This document shows, piece by piece, positions 23,929 through 32,858 of a DNA stretch of 64,000 nucleotides. Both the position numbers and the translations under genes were made by a program. How positions within the stretch are numbered: the stretch's first letter is position 1; each line of letters starts with the position of its first letter. Where the stretch lies: contig NZ_RCIV01000002.1 in assembly GCF_003666605.1 (NCBI RefSeq), positions 310,001-374,000 on the forward strand, given 5' to 3'. The notes under the pieces were generated by a model, which saw nothing but the letters and a program-made list of their open reading frames with translations, was not told the origin of the DNA and did no database searches. The DNA is from Propionibacterium australiense. Its GTDB lineage: Bacteria; Actinomycetota; Actinomycetes; Propionibacteriales; Propionibacteriaceae.

Positions 23929-25206
23929 GTGCCGCACATCGCTCTCGACTACCGAATCGTCGAACACACCCTGGACAACGGCCTGCGCGTGGTCGTCAAT
24001 CACGATCCCGGCGCCCCGGCCGAGGCGGTGAACCTCTGGTACGCCGTCGGTTCGGGCGATGAGTCCCTGGGCGTGACCGGTTTCGCCCACCTGTTCGAGC
24101 ACCTCATGTTCACCGGTTCCGCCCACGTGGCCGCCAGCGAGCACCTGGCCCGCATGGAGTCGGTCGGTGGCAGCGCGAACGCGACGACCAGCTTCGATCG
24201 CACCAACTACTTCGAGACCGTCCCGCCGGGCGCCCTCGAACTCGCGTTGTGGCTCGAGGCCGACCGGATGAGCACCCTGGTGGTCGATCAGGCCAACTTC
24301 GAGACCCAGGTCGAGGTGGTCAAGGAGGAGAAGCGCCAGCGCTACGACAACGTGCCCTACGGCGACCAGCTGGAACTGCTGCTGGCGCTGAACTTCCCGT
24401 CCGATCATCCCTACGGCCACACCACGATCGGGTCGATGACCGATCTGGACGCCGCCTCGCTGTCGGAGGTGCAGGGTTTCTACCGGCGCTGGTACCAGCC
24501 CGGTGACGCGGTGCTGACGCTGTCGGGCCCGGTCGGGGCCGACAGCGCGATCGAGCTGGTCGAGAAGCACTTCGGCCCGCTGGACTCCCAGCCCGCCCAG
24601 GCCCCTCGCCCCAGCGCTCCCCTGCCCCGGCACGAGGGGGTTCCCACCGTCACGGTGCGACGCGCCGTCCCGAGCACGATGATCCACCTGTGCTGGCGCA
24701 GCCCTGACTTCAACTCCCCCGAGCGTTTCGCCGTCGAGCAGGCCCTCGCGGTGCTGGCCTCCGGCCAGTCCAGCCGGCTGCCGAGCCTGCTGGTCCGCGA
24801 CCGTGAGCTCGCCGATGCCGTCGGCTCCGGTGACTTCGGTCTCGCCCGTGGCGTCTCGATGGCCTCGCTCAGCGCCCGGGTGCGCTCGGGCCACAGCGCC
24901 GAGGAACTCTCGGAGACGATCCTCGAGCAACTCGTCCGGCTGGGCGAGCAGGGCCCCGACGAGGCCGAGCTGGCCCGGGTCAACGCCGGTTTCGACCGCG
25001 AATGGCTCACCCGCCTGGCCAGCGTCGAGTCCCGCGCCGACGAGATCAGTGGTTTCACCAGCCTGTCCGACGAACCGCACCTGGTGAACACGCTGCTGAC
25101 ACGCGTGCACGCGGTCACCGCCGAGCAGATCGCCGAGGCCGCCCGGACCTGGCTGGCCCCCGAGCACCGAGCCGTGCTCGTCTACGAAGCTGAGGATGCC
25201 CGATGA
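23929..25206 (+). CDS. M16 zinc metallopeptidase, catalytic subunit
   Basis: The 425-residue protein starts with GTG and has the inverted zinc motif HLFEH (His54, Glu57, His58) within GFAHLFEHLMFTGS. The distal Glu is in the conserved stretch after VVKEEKRQRYDN. It belongs to the pitrilysin/processing-peptidase-like M16B group in which catalytic and non-catalytic halves are separate chains. Its stop overlaps the start of the second M16 gene by 4 bp, so the two should be made in equal amounts and form a heterodimer. No signal peptide is visible; cytoplasmic peptide degradation is the likely role. Confidence 0.92.
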   Translation: MPHIALDYRIVEHTLDNGLRVVVNHDPGAPAEAVNLWYAVGSGDESLGVTGFAHLFEHLMFTGSAHVAASEHLARMESVGGSANATTSFDRTNYFETVPPGALELALWLEADRMSTLVVDQANFETQVEVVKEEKRQRYDNVPYGDQLELLLALNFPSDHPYGHTTIGSMTDLDAASLSEVQGFYRRWYQPGDAVLTLSGPVGADSAIELVEKHFGPLDSQPAQAPRPSAPLPRHEGVPTVTVRRAVPSTMIHLCWRSPDFNSPERFAVEQALAVLASGQSSRLPSLLVRDRELADAVGSGDFGLARGVSMASLSARVRSGHSAEELSETILEQLVRLGEQGPDEAELARVNAGFDREWLTRLASVESRADEISGFTSLSDEPHLVNTLLTRVHAVTAEQIAEAARTWLAPEHRAVLVYEAEDAR

Positions 25207-26564
25207 GTTCTGAGAACCTGCGCCCACCGGTCGACCTGGCCAGCGACTGGCGTTTCCCCCTGCCCGAGATCATCGACCTCGGCAACGGCATGAGCATCTG
25301 GGCCTACGACCTGCCCGGCCAGTACGTCATTAGCACGGAGATCGTCTTCGATCTCGCCCTGAGCGACGAGCCCGCCGGCAAGGAGGGCGTCGCCGGCCTG
25401 GCCGCGCGGTGCTGCGACGAGGGCTCGCTCGCGCATCCCGGCGAGGCACTGGCCAGGCGCATCGAGGACATCGGCGCGGTCTTCGACAGTTCGGCCGGTT
25501 CCTGGGGCACCCGGTGCGGCATCGACGTCGCGGCGCCCTACGCACTGGCCGGCATCGATCTGCTCGACGAGATCGTCCGCACCCCCGCCTACGCGGACTC
25601 CGACGTGGCCCGCCACAAGGCCCTGCGTCTGACGGAGATCGAGCAGCAGCGGGCCAACTCGGCCGCCATGGCATCGATCGGCCTGGCGCAGCAGAGCTGG
25701 GTCAGCGGCAGCCGCCAGCAGCTGCCCCGTGCCGGCACGTCCACATCGGTCCCGACGATCACGCCCGAGGACGTGCGCGCCTTCCACGACCTCTGGTGGC
25801 GGGCCGATGGGGCCACGCTCATCATCGCCGGCGCCCTGCCCGAGGGCCTTGTCGAGCATGCCGCCGAGGTCTTCGGCGCCTGGCCCGCGACCGGGGTGCA
25901 CAGCAACGCGAAGGCCCCGGCACCGGCCGAGGGCCCCTGCCCCACCTACGTCGTCGACCGCCCCGAGGCGGTCGCCGCCGACATGCGGGTCGGGCTCGTC
26001 GTGCCGGGGCGGGACTGGGCGGACTGGGCGCCGATGCAGGTCGCGACGAGCGCCGTCGGCGGGCTGTTCGGCAGCCGGCTCAACATGGAGCTGCGAGAGA
26101 GACAGGGCTTCACCTACGGCGTGCAGGCCGGACTGTCCGCGAGCAGGTTCCACGGCAGTTTCTCCATCCAGGCCAGCTTCCGCACCGAGGTGACGGCGCA
26201 GGCCTTTCGCGGGGTCTTCGACCTGCTCGACCTGTCACGCCGGCCCCTGGAGAAGACCGAGGCCGAGGACGCGGTGCGCTTCATGGTGGGCATCGCTCCG
26301 CTGCGCTATGACACCGCCGATGCGATCGCCGCTCAGGCCAGCGTGCTGGCCTCGCACCGGGTCGACGTCGACTGGGTCAACGAGCTGAACCGGCAACTCG
26401 CCGCGACCAGCGCGAACCAGGCCACGTCGGCCTTCGAGGCGACGGTCGGCAAGGCGACCCACGAAGGCATGATGCGCGCCGTGCTGTGCGGCGACGCCGA
26501 GCGGCTGGTGCCCGACCTGCGCAGCTACGGCTTCCAGGTCGCGGTCATCGACCCCGTGCTCTGA
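25203..26564 (+). CDS. M16 family protein, non-catalytic partner subunit
   Basis: The 453-residue protein aligns with its neighbour in overall M16 layout but lacks the zinc motif: the equivalent segment reads GVAGLAARCCDEGSLAH. It keeps the substrate-orienting Arg/Tyr element in the C-terminal domain, NMELRERQGFTYGVQAGLS. This split of duties is the known arrangement of M16B heterodimers. ATG overlaps the upstream stop (ATGA). It is convergent with the UPF0182 gene. Confidence 0.9.
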   Translation: MSSENLRPPVDLASDWRFPLPEIIDLGNGMSIWAYDLPGQYVISTEIVFDLALSDEPAGKEGVAGLAARCCDEGSLAHPGEALARRIEDIGAVFDSSAGSWGTRCGIDVAAPYALAGIDLLDEIVRTPAYADSDVARHKALRLTEIEQQRANSAAMASIGLAQQSWVSGSRQQLPRAGTSTSVPTITPEDVRAFHDLWWRADGATLIIAGALPEGLVEHAAEVFGAWPATGVHSNAKAPAPAEGPCPTYVVDRPEAVAADMRVGLVVPGRDWADWAPMQVATSAVGGLFGSRLNMELRERQGFTYGVQAGLSASRFHGSFSIQASFRTEVTAQAFRGVFDLLDLSRRPLEKTEAEDAVRFMVGIAPLRYDTADAIAAQASVLASHRVDVDWVNELNRQLAATSANQATSAFEATVGKATHEGMMRAVLCGDAERLVPDLRSYGFQVAVIDPVL

Positions 26565-26639
26565 CCGGTCGTGGCGCCCCTCGCGCCCCGGGAGTCCGGG
26601 AGTCTGCCGATCTCCCGCACTCTGGGACCCACCGGTCAG
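26561..26639. terminator. Candidate bidirectional terminator between convergent genes
   Basis: CTGACCGGT (26561-26569) and ACCGGTCAG (26631-26639) are perfect 9-bp inverted arms. Each includes the stop codon of one of the convergent genes. The 61-nt interior contains further GGGAG/CTCCC pairing. Confidence 0.4.
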
Positions 26640-29554
26640 CTGTCGAGTTTGCGGTAGGCCTCCTGGGCCTTCGACTGGGCGGTCTCCATCTGGGTCTGGT
26701 ACTCCCCCAGGTCACCGTTCTTGAGGGCCTCGTCCGCCTTGCTGAAGGCCTCGTTCGCCTCCTTCAGCAGCTTCTTGGCGGCCTCCTCGTTCGTCAGCTG
26801 CTCGGTGCCTCCCGAATCGCCGGATGCCTGCTGGTCCACGTCCTCACCCGTGCTCGCACCGGCGTCACCGGCGAAGACCGAGTCGAGGGCCTCCTGCAGG
26901 GTGTCCCCGATGCCGATGTGGGTGCCGAACCGGACGACGACGAACCGCAGCACCGGATAGGTGCCGGCCGACGAACCGGACGCAGCCGACTTGCGCTGGG
27001 TGTAGATCGGTTCGACGTAGATGAGGCCATTGCCCAGCGGCAGCGTCAGCAGATTTCCGTAGAGCGCGTCGGCCGAGCTGTCAGAGCCCTGGCCGATGAA
27101 CGGCAGCAGCTTGTCGGCCACCTGCTGGTCGGAGACGATCGCGTTGTAGGTCTGGTTCGGCCCCGGCACCTGGGCGGTGTCGGAGAGTTTCAGCACCCGG
27201 ATCTTGCCGTACTCCGAACTCGACGCATCGGCCACGACCGACATGTAGGCCGCCATGTTCTCGCGGTTCTTCGGCACGTAGACGGCCGTCTGACTGAAGA
27301 TCGGGGAGTCGTCGCCGGGCCACTTGATCGACAGGTAGTAGGGCGGCTCGTAGGCGCCGCTGGAGTCCCGCGGGTCGGCCGGGACCTCCCACAGATCCGA
27401 CTGGTTGTACCAGCTGTCGGGGTTCTGCATGTGGTAGCGGCCCAGCACCTGACGCTGCACCTTGAACAGGTCCTGCGGGTAGCGCAGATGACTCATCAGG
27501 TCCTCGGAGATCTCGCCGCGGTCCTTGAGCAGGCCCGGGTAGACCTTCATCCAGGTCTGCAGCAGCGGATCGTCGGTGTCCCAGGCGTAGAGGTCGACGG
27601 TGCCGTCGTAGGCGTCCACGACCGCCTTGACCGAGTTGCGCATGTAGTTGATCTGCGTGTCCTCACCGGCGTTCTGGCGTGCCGAGTCCGAGATGGTCTC
27701 CTGCAGGTTGACGTGCTGGGAATTCGGGTAGTCGGCGCTCGTCGTGTAGGCGTCGACGATCCACACGACACGCCCGTCGACGACCGCCGGGTACGGATCC
27801 TGGTCGACGGTCAGCCACGGGGCGACCTCGCCGATGCGCTCACGCGGGGTGCGGTTGTACAGGATGCGCGATGCGGAGTTGACATTGCTCGACAGCAGCA
27901 GGTTCAGGTCGGCGAACTTCGTGGCGTACATGGCGCGTGTCACGTAGTTGCCGATGGCCACGCCTCCGGCGCCGGTGTACGTGTAGTGCTGCTCACCGCC
28001 GGACTCGGCGCCGCCGGGGGTGTCCAGCTCGATGGGGGTGGCGCCCTCCTCGTTGCCCGCGACGACCCACTGGCTCTGGGCCTCGCCGTAGTAGATGCGG
28101 GACTCGTCGATGTCCAGCTCGCCCTGGGGCGGGATGTCGCCCTCGATCCACACCGGCTCGCCGTTGGAGGAGCTGCGGTTGCCGTAGGAGGCGACCACGC
28201 CGTAGCCGTGCGTGTAGACGGTGTGCGTGTTGATCCAGCTCTGGTCGGGCAGGCCGGCGATGTTCATCTCGCGGGCGGCGATGATCGTGTCGGTCGTCTC
28301 ACCGTCGACCTCGTAGCGGTCGACGTCGAGGACCGAGGGGAACTGGTAGTAGCCACGCACCTGCTGCAGCTGCTCGTAGGTCTCGCCGATGAGCGCCGGG
28401 TCCATGAGGCGGATGCCCGGCAGCGCCTCGGCGTCGGACCTGAGCTGGCCGGCGCTGACATTGGTCTCGGCGGAGTAGTCCGAGATCGTCACGTCCTCGA
28501 TGTCGTAGGCCGCTCTGGTCGCCTCGATCTGACGTTCGATGTAGCTGCGCTCCTGGTTGACCTCGCTGGGGCGCACGGTGAACTGCTGGATCGCGACCGG
28601 GTACAGCCCCTGGATGATGAGGCTCGAGACGATCATGAGGATGATCGCGGTGCCGGGCACACGCCACAGCTTGAGCCTGACGTTGGCGAAGAACATGAGC
28701 GCGCAGATCCACGCGATGATCGCGATGATGAGGCGTGCCGTGATGCGCGCGTGGTCGTCGGTGTAGCCGATGCCGGTGAACAGGGCGTCGTTGTCGCTCA
28801 CCGCGAACTCGTAGCGGGACAGCAGGCGCTGGAACCCGTAGACGACCATGATGAGGCCGAACATCACCGACAGGTGCACCTGGGCAGCCGCGTTGAACGG
28901 GTTCTTCAGCTCGACAGTCGGCGGGTGGACGCCTTCCTCGTCGGTGGTCTGCGGGCGCACCGCTATCGGGGAGACGTACAGCGATCCGGTGATGACATGG
29001 ACGGCTGCCGCGGCGATCGTTCCGATGATCAGGGCGGCCATCAGCACCGAGACGATGTACTGCAGGAAGGGCAGCGTGAAGACGTAGAAGGAGACGTCCT
29101 TGCCGAAATAGGCGTCGGCCTGACCGAAGGGCGTGCGGTTGATGAACGCCAGGGTCTCGTCGATGTGGGTCACGGCCAGCGAGCCGCCGCCGATCGCGAT
29201 GACGAGCGAGGGGAGAACGGTGATCACCGCGGTGCGCCGGGCCAGCGCCGAGCGGTAGTGGTCGAGCGTGGGCGAGTCACTGACGGTGCGCTGGGGCCGG
29301 TTGCGCCATGCGAGGACCATGCTGAGCGCACAGGCACCCCCCAGCAGCAGGCCCTGTCCAACGGCCAGGGCGGCACCGGTGAGCAGGCGGGTCGTGAAGA
29401 CCTGGCCGAAATGCAGATTGCGGTACCACATCCAGTCGGTGACGAACTCGCTGACGATCCACCACACGACGATGACCGCCACGAGGATGACGAGGGTCAT
29501 GCCCAGCGCCGTGTGACGTCTGGGCGCCTTCTTGGTCTGCGCTGCGGTGCTCAT
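26636..29554 (-). CDS. UPF0182 large membrane protein
   Basis: This 972-residue protein belongs to the actinobacterial/cyanobacterial UPF0182 family. Seven hydrophobic segments lie in the first third (for example MTLVILVAVIVVWWIVSEFV; LLTGAALAVGQGLLLGGACAL; VITVLPSLVIAIGGGSLAV; YIVSVLMAALIIGTIAAAA). A large extracytoplasmic region of about 600 residues follows, with family segments such as SRILYNRTPRERIGEVAPWLT and MHVGYPQDLFKVQRQ-like LRYPQDLFKVQRQVLGRYHM. The C-terminus is an Ala/Lys/Glu-rich coiled-coil-like tail (about 920-972). The function is unknown. It is conserved next to the PDZ/S16 protein and the PPA1309-family gene; its start overlaps the stop of the latter by 4 bp. Confidence 0.93.
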   Translation of the reverse strand: MSTAAQTKKAPRRHTALGMTLVILVAVIVVWWIVSEFVTDWMWYRNLHFGQVFTTRLLTGAALAVGQGLLLGGACALSMVLAWRNRPQRTVSDSPTLDHYRSALARRTAVITVLPSLVIAIGGGSLAVTHIDETLAFINRTPFGQADAYFGKDVSFYVFTLPFLQYIVSVLMAALIIGTIAAAAVHVITGSLYVSPIAVRPQTTDEEGVHPPTVELKNPFNAAAQVHLSVMFGLIMVVYGFQRLLSRYEFAVSDNDALFTGIGYTDDHARITARLIIAIIAWICALMFFANVRLKLWRVPGTAIILMIVSSLIIQGLYPVAIQQFTVRPSEVNQERSYIERQIEATRAAYDIEDVTISDYSAETNVSAGQLRSDAEALPGIRLMDPALIGETYEQLQQVRGYYQFPSVLDVDRYEVDGETTDTIIAAREMNIAGLPDQSWINTHTVYTHGYGVVASYGNRSSSNGEPVWIEGDIPPQGELDIDESRIYYGEAQSQWVVAGNEEGATPIELDTPGGAESGGEQHYTYTGAGGVAIGNYVTRAMYATKFADLNLLLSSNVNSASRILYNRTPRERIGEVAPWLTVDQDPYPAVVDGRVVWIVDAYTTSADYPNSQHVNLQETISDSARQNAGEDTQINYMRNSVKAVVDAYDGTVDLYAWDTDDPLLQTWMKVYPGLLKDRGEISEDLMSHLRYPQDLFKVQRQVLGRYHMQNPDSWYNQSDLWEVPADPRDSSGAYEPPYYLSIKWPGDDSPIFSQTAVYVPKNRENMAAYMSVVADASSSEYGKIRVLKLSDTAQVPGPNQTYNAIVSDQQVADKLLPFIGQGSDSSADALYGNLLTLPLGNGLIYVEPIYTQRKSAASGSSAGTYPVLRFVVVRFGTHIGIGDTLQEALDSVFAGDAGASTGEDVDQQASGDSGGTEQLTNEEAAKKLLKEANEAFSKADEALKNGDLGEYQTQMETAQSKAQEAYRKLDS

Positions 29555-30120
29555 GCCTGATCAGTGTCCTCCCACTCGAAGGTGCGCACGAGTGCGCTGG
29601 ACAGGGCCGGCACGAGGTGGTCGCCGGCCAGGAGTTCATCGGGATGGCTGGCCAGTCTGGCCACGCCGTAGGTGGTGCCGTCGCGCAGGGCGCCCATGAC
29701 GACACGGATGTCCTCGCGCGAGGGATGGGAGGCCACGAAGTCGGCGGCCTCATCGGGATCATCGGGGATCTCGGCCTCGACCCCGGCGGGAAGGAAGGAG
29801 CGCTCGGTGCACACCGCACAGCCCGTCACCGTGTCCGGCCAGGCGACGGCGGCCAGCCCGGCCAGGACGTCCTGGCCGGGGTGGAAGTCGTCCTGCTCGA
29901 TCGAGGACAGCTGATCGGGTGCGGTCACCGTGAGCTGACCTGCCAGGGAGGGCTCGACCTGGAGCAGCTGGGCGGTCGGCGCCAACGCGAACAGCCGGGC
30001 CGGCTGGTCCCAGCCGGAGGCGCCCACGTAGCGTTCGATCTCGATGAGGGCGGCGGCCAGCGGCTCCTGGGCCGGTGTCGGGTCGCCGGCCCGCTGCCGA
30101 TCCCGGGGCTGCGAACTCAT
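29551..30120 (-). CDS. PPA1309 family protein
   Basis: The 189-residue soluble protein starts at the ATG at 30120, preceded by GAGGAG at 5 nt. It matches the actinobacterial PPA1309 family: LAAALIEIERYVGASGWDQP, RLFALAPTAQLL, WPDTVTGCAVCTERSFLP and DIRVVMGALRDGTTYGVARL. No catalytic motif or known function is recognised. It lies 50 bp after the PDZ/S16 gene and overlaps the UPF0182 gene by 4 bp, so it is the middle member of a three-gene operon. Confidence 0.88.
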   Translation of the reverse strand: MSSQPRDRQRAGDPTPAQEPLAAALIEIERYVGASGWDQPARLFALAPTAQLLQVEPSLAGQLTVTAPDQLSSIEQDDFHPGQDVLAGLAAVAWPDTVTGCAVCTERSFLPAGVEAEIPDDPDEAADFVASHPSREDIRVVMGALRDGTTYGVARLASHPDELLAGDHLVPALSSALVRTFEWEDTDQA

Positions 30121-30170
30121 AGGACTCCTCTGCCGTGTCTGCTCATGAGGGGGCTCCGACGATGGCTGCC

Positions 30171-31211
30171 CTAGCATCGCGGGACCGCCTCGGCGCGGCC
30201 CTGTGACAGGGCGTCGAGGGACGAGACCGCATCGGACAGCCTCGAGACCCTGACGAGTTCCATGTTCGTCCCGACATCGGTCACCTCGGAGCAGTTGGCC
30301 GCCGGGACGAGGAAGACCTGGGCACCGTCTCGCTCGGCGCCGCGCATCCTCTCGGAGATCCCGGAGACGGCCCCGACCGTGCCGTTGGGCTCGATGGTGC
30401 CGGTTCCCGCCACGACACGCGAGTTCATGAGATCCTCACTGCGCAACTTGTCGTAGATGGCCAGGGACAGGACGAGACCGGAGCTCTCGTCGGCGACCTC
30501 GGGGACGTTGAACTCGACCTGCGGCTCGTAACGGTACCCGGGACGCATCGTGACCCCCACTCGAGGCACGGATCGATCCGTGGAACTCGCCTGCGTGATG
30601 ACCGAGACGGTCATCGACGAGCCGCCGCGCACGATGCCGAAATCGGCGGTGGCGCCGACGGCGAGCGAACGAATGATGCCGTTGACCTCATCGGCGGTCC
30701 GTACGGCGGTGTCGTTGACGGTCTCGATGATGTCACCGGTCTGCAGCAGCTCGTAGGACGGGCCCCCGGTGGAGACCGAGTCGATGACCGGGTTCTCCTG
30801 CACCGGTATCCCGGCTGCGCTCAGGGCCGCGACCGTGGCGCTCTCCTGGGCCACGCTGCGCTCCATGACCTCGTCGCCGGCCAGGTCCGAGGCGCTGCGG
30901 CCGACCGGGTAGGCCCAGTCACGCGGCACGACGTCGCGAACATCGCGCGCATAGGACAGGAGAGCCGCCGGCAGGGTCAGTGTCGCATTGGAGGATGTGA
31001 CCGACACCGAGGTGAGCAGCAGGCTCCCCGTCGTGTCGGTGGTCTCGGCGCCGATGATCGTGATCTCGTCGGTGCCGTCGAGACTGCCGAGCACGTCGTT
31101 CGTCACCCCGGAGTCCCACGCGACGTAGGGAACCGGGGTGAGCGCGATGACGCCCGAGAGGACGATGAGGACCAAGGCAGCGACGACCGCCGTCCAGGCC
31201 TGACGCGTCAT
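30171..31211 (-). CDS. PDZ domain and Lon-type (S16) protease domain protein, YlbL-like
   Basis: The 346-residue protein has one N-terminal transmembrane helix (about residues 6-26), an extracytoplasmic N-terminal region (VPYVAWDSGVTNDVLGS), a PDZ domain at about 145-205 (GPSYELLQTGDIIETVNDTAV), and a Lon protease domain at about 225-320. The nucleophile is present: Ser243 in DESSGL, equivalent to PSAGL. The general-base lysine normally in GGIxxKM is replaced: SGISERMRGA has Arg288. Activity is therefore doubtful or altered. The ATG at 31211 has GGAGGG at 5-6 nt. It is first in the operon with the PPA1309 and UPF0182 genes and divergent from the DUF2342 gene. Confidence 0.9.
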   Translation of the reverse strand: MTRQAWTAVVAALVLIVLSGVIALTPVPYVAWDSGVTNDVLGSLDGTDEITIIGAETTDTTGSLLLTSVSVTSSNATLTLPAALLSYARDVRDVVPRDWAYPVGRSASDLAGDEVMERSVAQESATVAALSAAGIPVQENPVIDSVSTGGPSYELLQTGDIIETVNDTAVRTADEVNGIIRSLAVGATADFGIVRGGSSMTVSVITQASSTDRSVPRVGVTMRPGYRYEPQVEFNVPEVADESSGLVLSLAIYDKLRSEDLMNSRVVAGTGTIEPNGTVGAVSGISERMRGAERDGAQVFLVPAANCSEVTDVGTNMELVRVSRLSDAVSSLDALSQGRAEAVPRC

Positions 31212-31423
31212 AGCTGCCCTCCCCTGCGTGTCGTCACCGCAACGGCTGTGCCCATTCCCTGGCAGTCTACCCATCGATCAGGGCCTCACCAGGGACGCCG
31301 CCCGGTCTGGGAGGAATCCCCCACCGGGGGCTGGGGTCCGCTCCTGAGCATTGATCGGGCGCGCTTGAATGGATGTGCACGCAGCGGTCCGGCAGACCGC
31401 GCCGCATCACGAGGAGCCCTGCC

Positions 31424-32824
31424 ATGCGCGATGACAACACCAGCCGTTCTCCCGGTGAACCGGGCGAGGACCCGCTCAGTGAACTGCTGCGCCAGCTCGG
31501 CATCAACCTGCCCGAGGGCGGGATGAACCTGGGCGCCATGATGGGACAGCTGCAGTCGATGATGACCCAGGCGCAGGCAGCATCCGACTCGGCGACGGGG
31601 ATCGACTGGACGATGGCCCGTCAGACCGCCCGGCAGGTCGCCGCATCGCTCGGCCCGGACCCCGTCCCCTCCCAGACCCAGCGCACACAGCTGGCGGATT
31701 CGCACCGTCTGGCCGAGTCATGGCTCGATCCGGTTGTCTCCTTCGAGGCCTGCCCGGCCCCGGCGCAGGCATGGAGCCGGGCCCAGTGGGTCGAGGACAC
31801 GATGGACTCCTGGCGTGCGATCGTCGAGCCCGTCGTCACATCGATTGCCGAGGCCATGAGTTCGGGCCTGGGCGGCGAAGCAGCCGCCGAGATACCCGAG
31901 ATGGCCCAGCTGACCGGCATGCTCGCCCCTGTCATGCGCATGGCGGCGGGCCAGATGTACACCTCGCAGCTGGCCAGGGCCATCGGCGAGATCTCCACCG
32001 AGGTGATGAGCGGGGCCGAACTCGGCCTGCAGCTGCTGTCGACCCCGCGCGTGGTCCTGCTGCCCGCCAATGCGGAGGCCTTCGTCAAGGGCCTGGGTCT
32101 GCCCGGCGAGGACACGCTCATGTACGTCGTCGTCCGCGAAGCGGCCCGCCAGCGGCTGTTCTCGTCCGTGCGTTGGCTGGGCCCGCAGATGCTGGCGCTC
32201 ATCGAGCACTACGCCCGCGAGATCACGATCGACACGAGAGCCATCAGCGACACCATCGACATCGGCGACGTCTCCGAGATGACCCCGGGCCGGCTCGCCG
32301 AGATCTCCGAGCAGCTGCAGGGCAGGCTCTTCAAGCCCACCCGCACCCCGGAGCAGGAGGACATCCTGGCGCGGCTGGAGACGTTGCTCGCACTCGTCGA
32401 GGGCTGGGTCGACGCGGTGGCCCACGAGGCCTGCGGACGCTGGCTGACCCACGAAGCGGCCCTGCTCGAGGCCGTGCGACGCCGCCGCGCAACGAACGGA
32501 CCGACCGAGAAGATCACCAGCGCGCTGCTCGGCCTGCAGCTGCGTCCCAGGCTGGTACGAGAGAGCGCCCGTTTCTGGCAGGTCGTGCTCGCCGACCGCG
32601 GCGTTGCCGGCCGCGATCACCTGTGGAGCCATCCCGATCTCATGCCGTCGGCCTCCGACATCGAGGACCCGATCGGTTTCGTCCAGGGCGAGCCCCGTCA
32701 CGAGGAGACCGGCGCCGACTGGGATCTCGAGCTGACCAGGCTGCTGGAGCAGACCGATCCGGGAGACGACGGGGACCGCTCCCCCGGCGATCCCGACGAG
32801 GACACGGGGTCCTCGCCCGGCTGA
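31424..32824 (+). CDS. DUF2342 family putative zinc-dependent metalloprotease / hydrolase
   Basis: The 466-residue protein starts at the ATG at 31424 with GAGGAG 8 nt upstream. It shows the actinobacterial DUF2342 pattern: IDWTMARQTARQVAASLG, SHRLAESWLDPVVSFEACPAP, SRAQWVEDTMDSWRAIVEP, and GLGLPGEDTLMYVVVREAARQRLF. That last segment is the region where the family usually has its HxxxE-like metal site; here REAARQRLF has Arg where I recall His in relatives. Next come WVDAVAHEACGRWLTHEAALLEAVRRRRA and the late LRPRLVRESARFWQVV. The C-terminus is acidic and low-complexity. It is found beside the PDZ/S16 gene in actinobacteria; its function is unproven. Confidence 0.85.
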   Translation: MRDDNTSRSPGEPGEDPLSELLRQLGINLPEGGMNLGAMMGQLQSMMTQAQAASDSATGIDWTMARQTARQVAASLGPDPVPSQTQRTQLADSHRLAESWLDPVVSFEACPAPAQAWSRAQWVEDTMDSWRAIVEPVVTSIAEAMSSGLGGEAAAEIPEMAQLTGMLAPVMRMAAGQMYTSQLARAIGEISTEVMSGAELGLQLLSTPRVVLLPANAEAFVKGLGLPGEDTLMYVVVREAARQRLFSSVRWLGPQMLALIEHYAREITIDTRAISDTIDIGDVSEMTPGRLAEISEQLQGRLFKPTRTPEQEDILARLETLLALVEGWVDAVAHEACGRWLTHEAALLEAVRRRRATNGPTEKITSALLGLQLRPRLVRESARFWQVVLADRGVAGRDHLWSHPDLMPSASDIEDPIGFVQGEPRHEETGADWDLELTRLLEQTDPGDDGDRSPGDPDEDTGSSPG

Positions 32825-32858
32825 GCGCCCCGTCCCGGGCAGTTCCTTGACGGTTCGG

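Noticed and set aside
22843-25227. Large minus-strand open frame over the M16 gene and the aminopeptidase gene
   Set aside because: It is antisense to the clear M16 coding frame and merges with a shifted frame of the aminopeptidase; no family motifs are present.
26486-29560. 1024-codon plus-strand frame opposite UPF0182
   Set aside because: Its sequence is Val/Gly/Asp/Arg-rich antisense of the UPF0182 gene, which has clear membrane helices and family segments on the minus strand.
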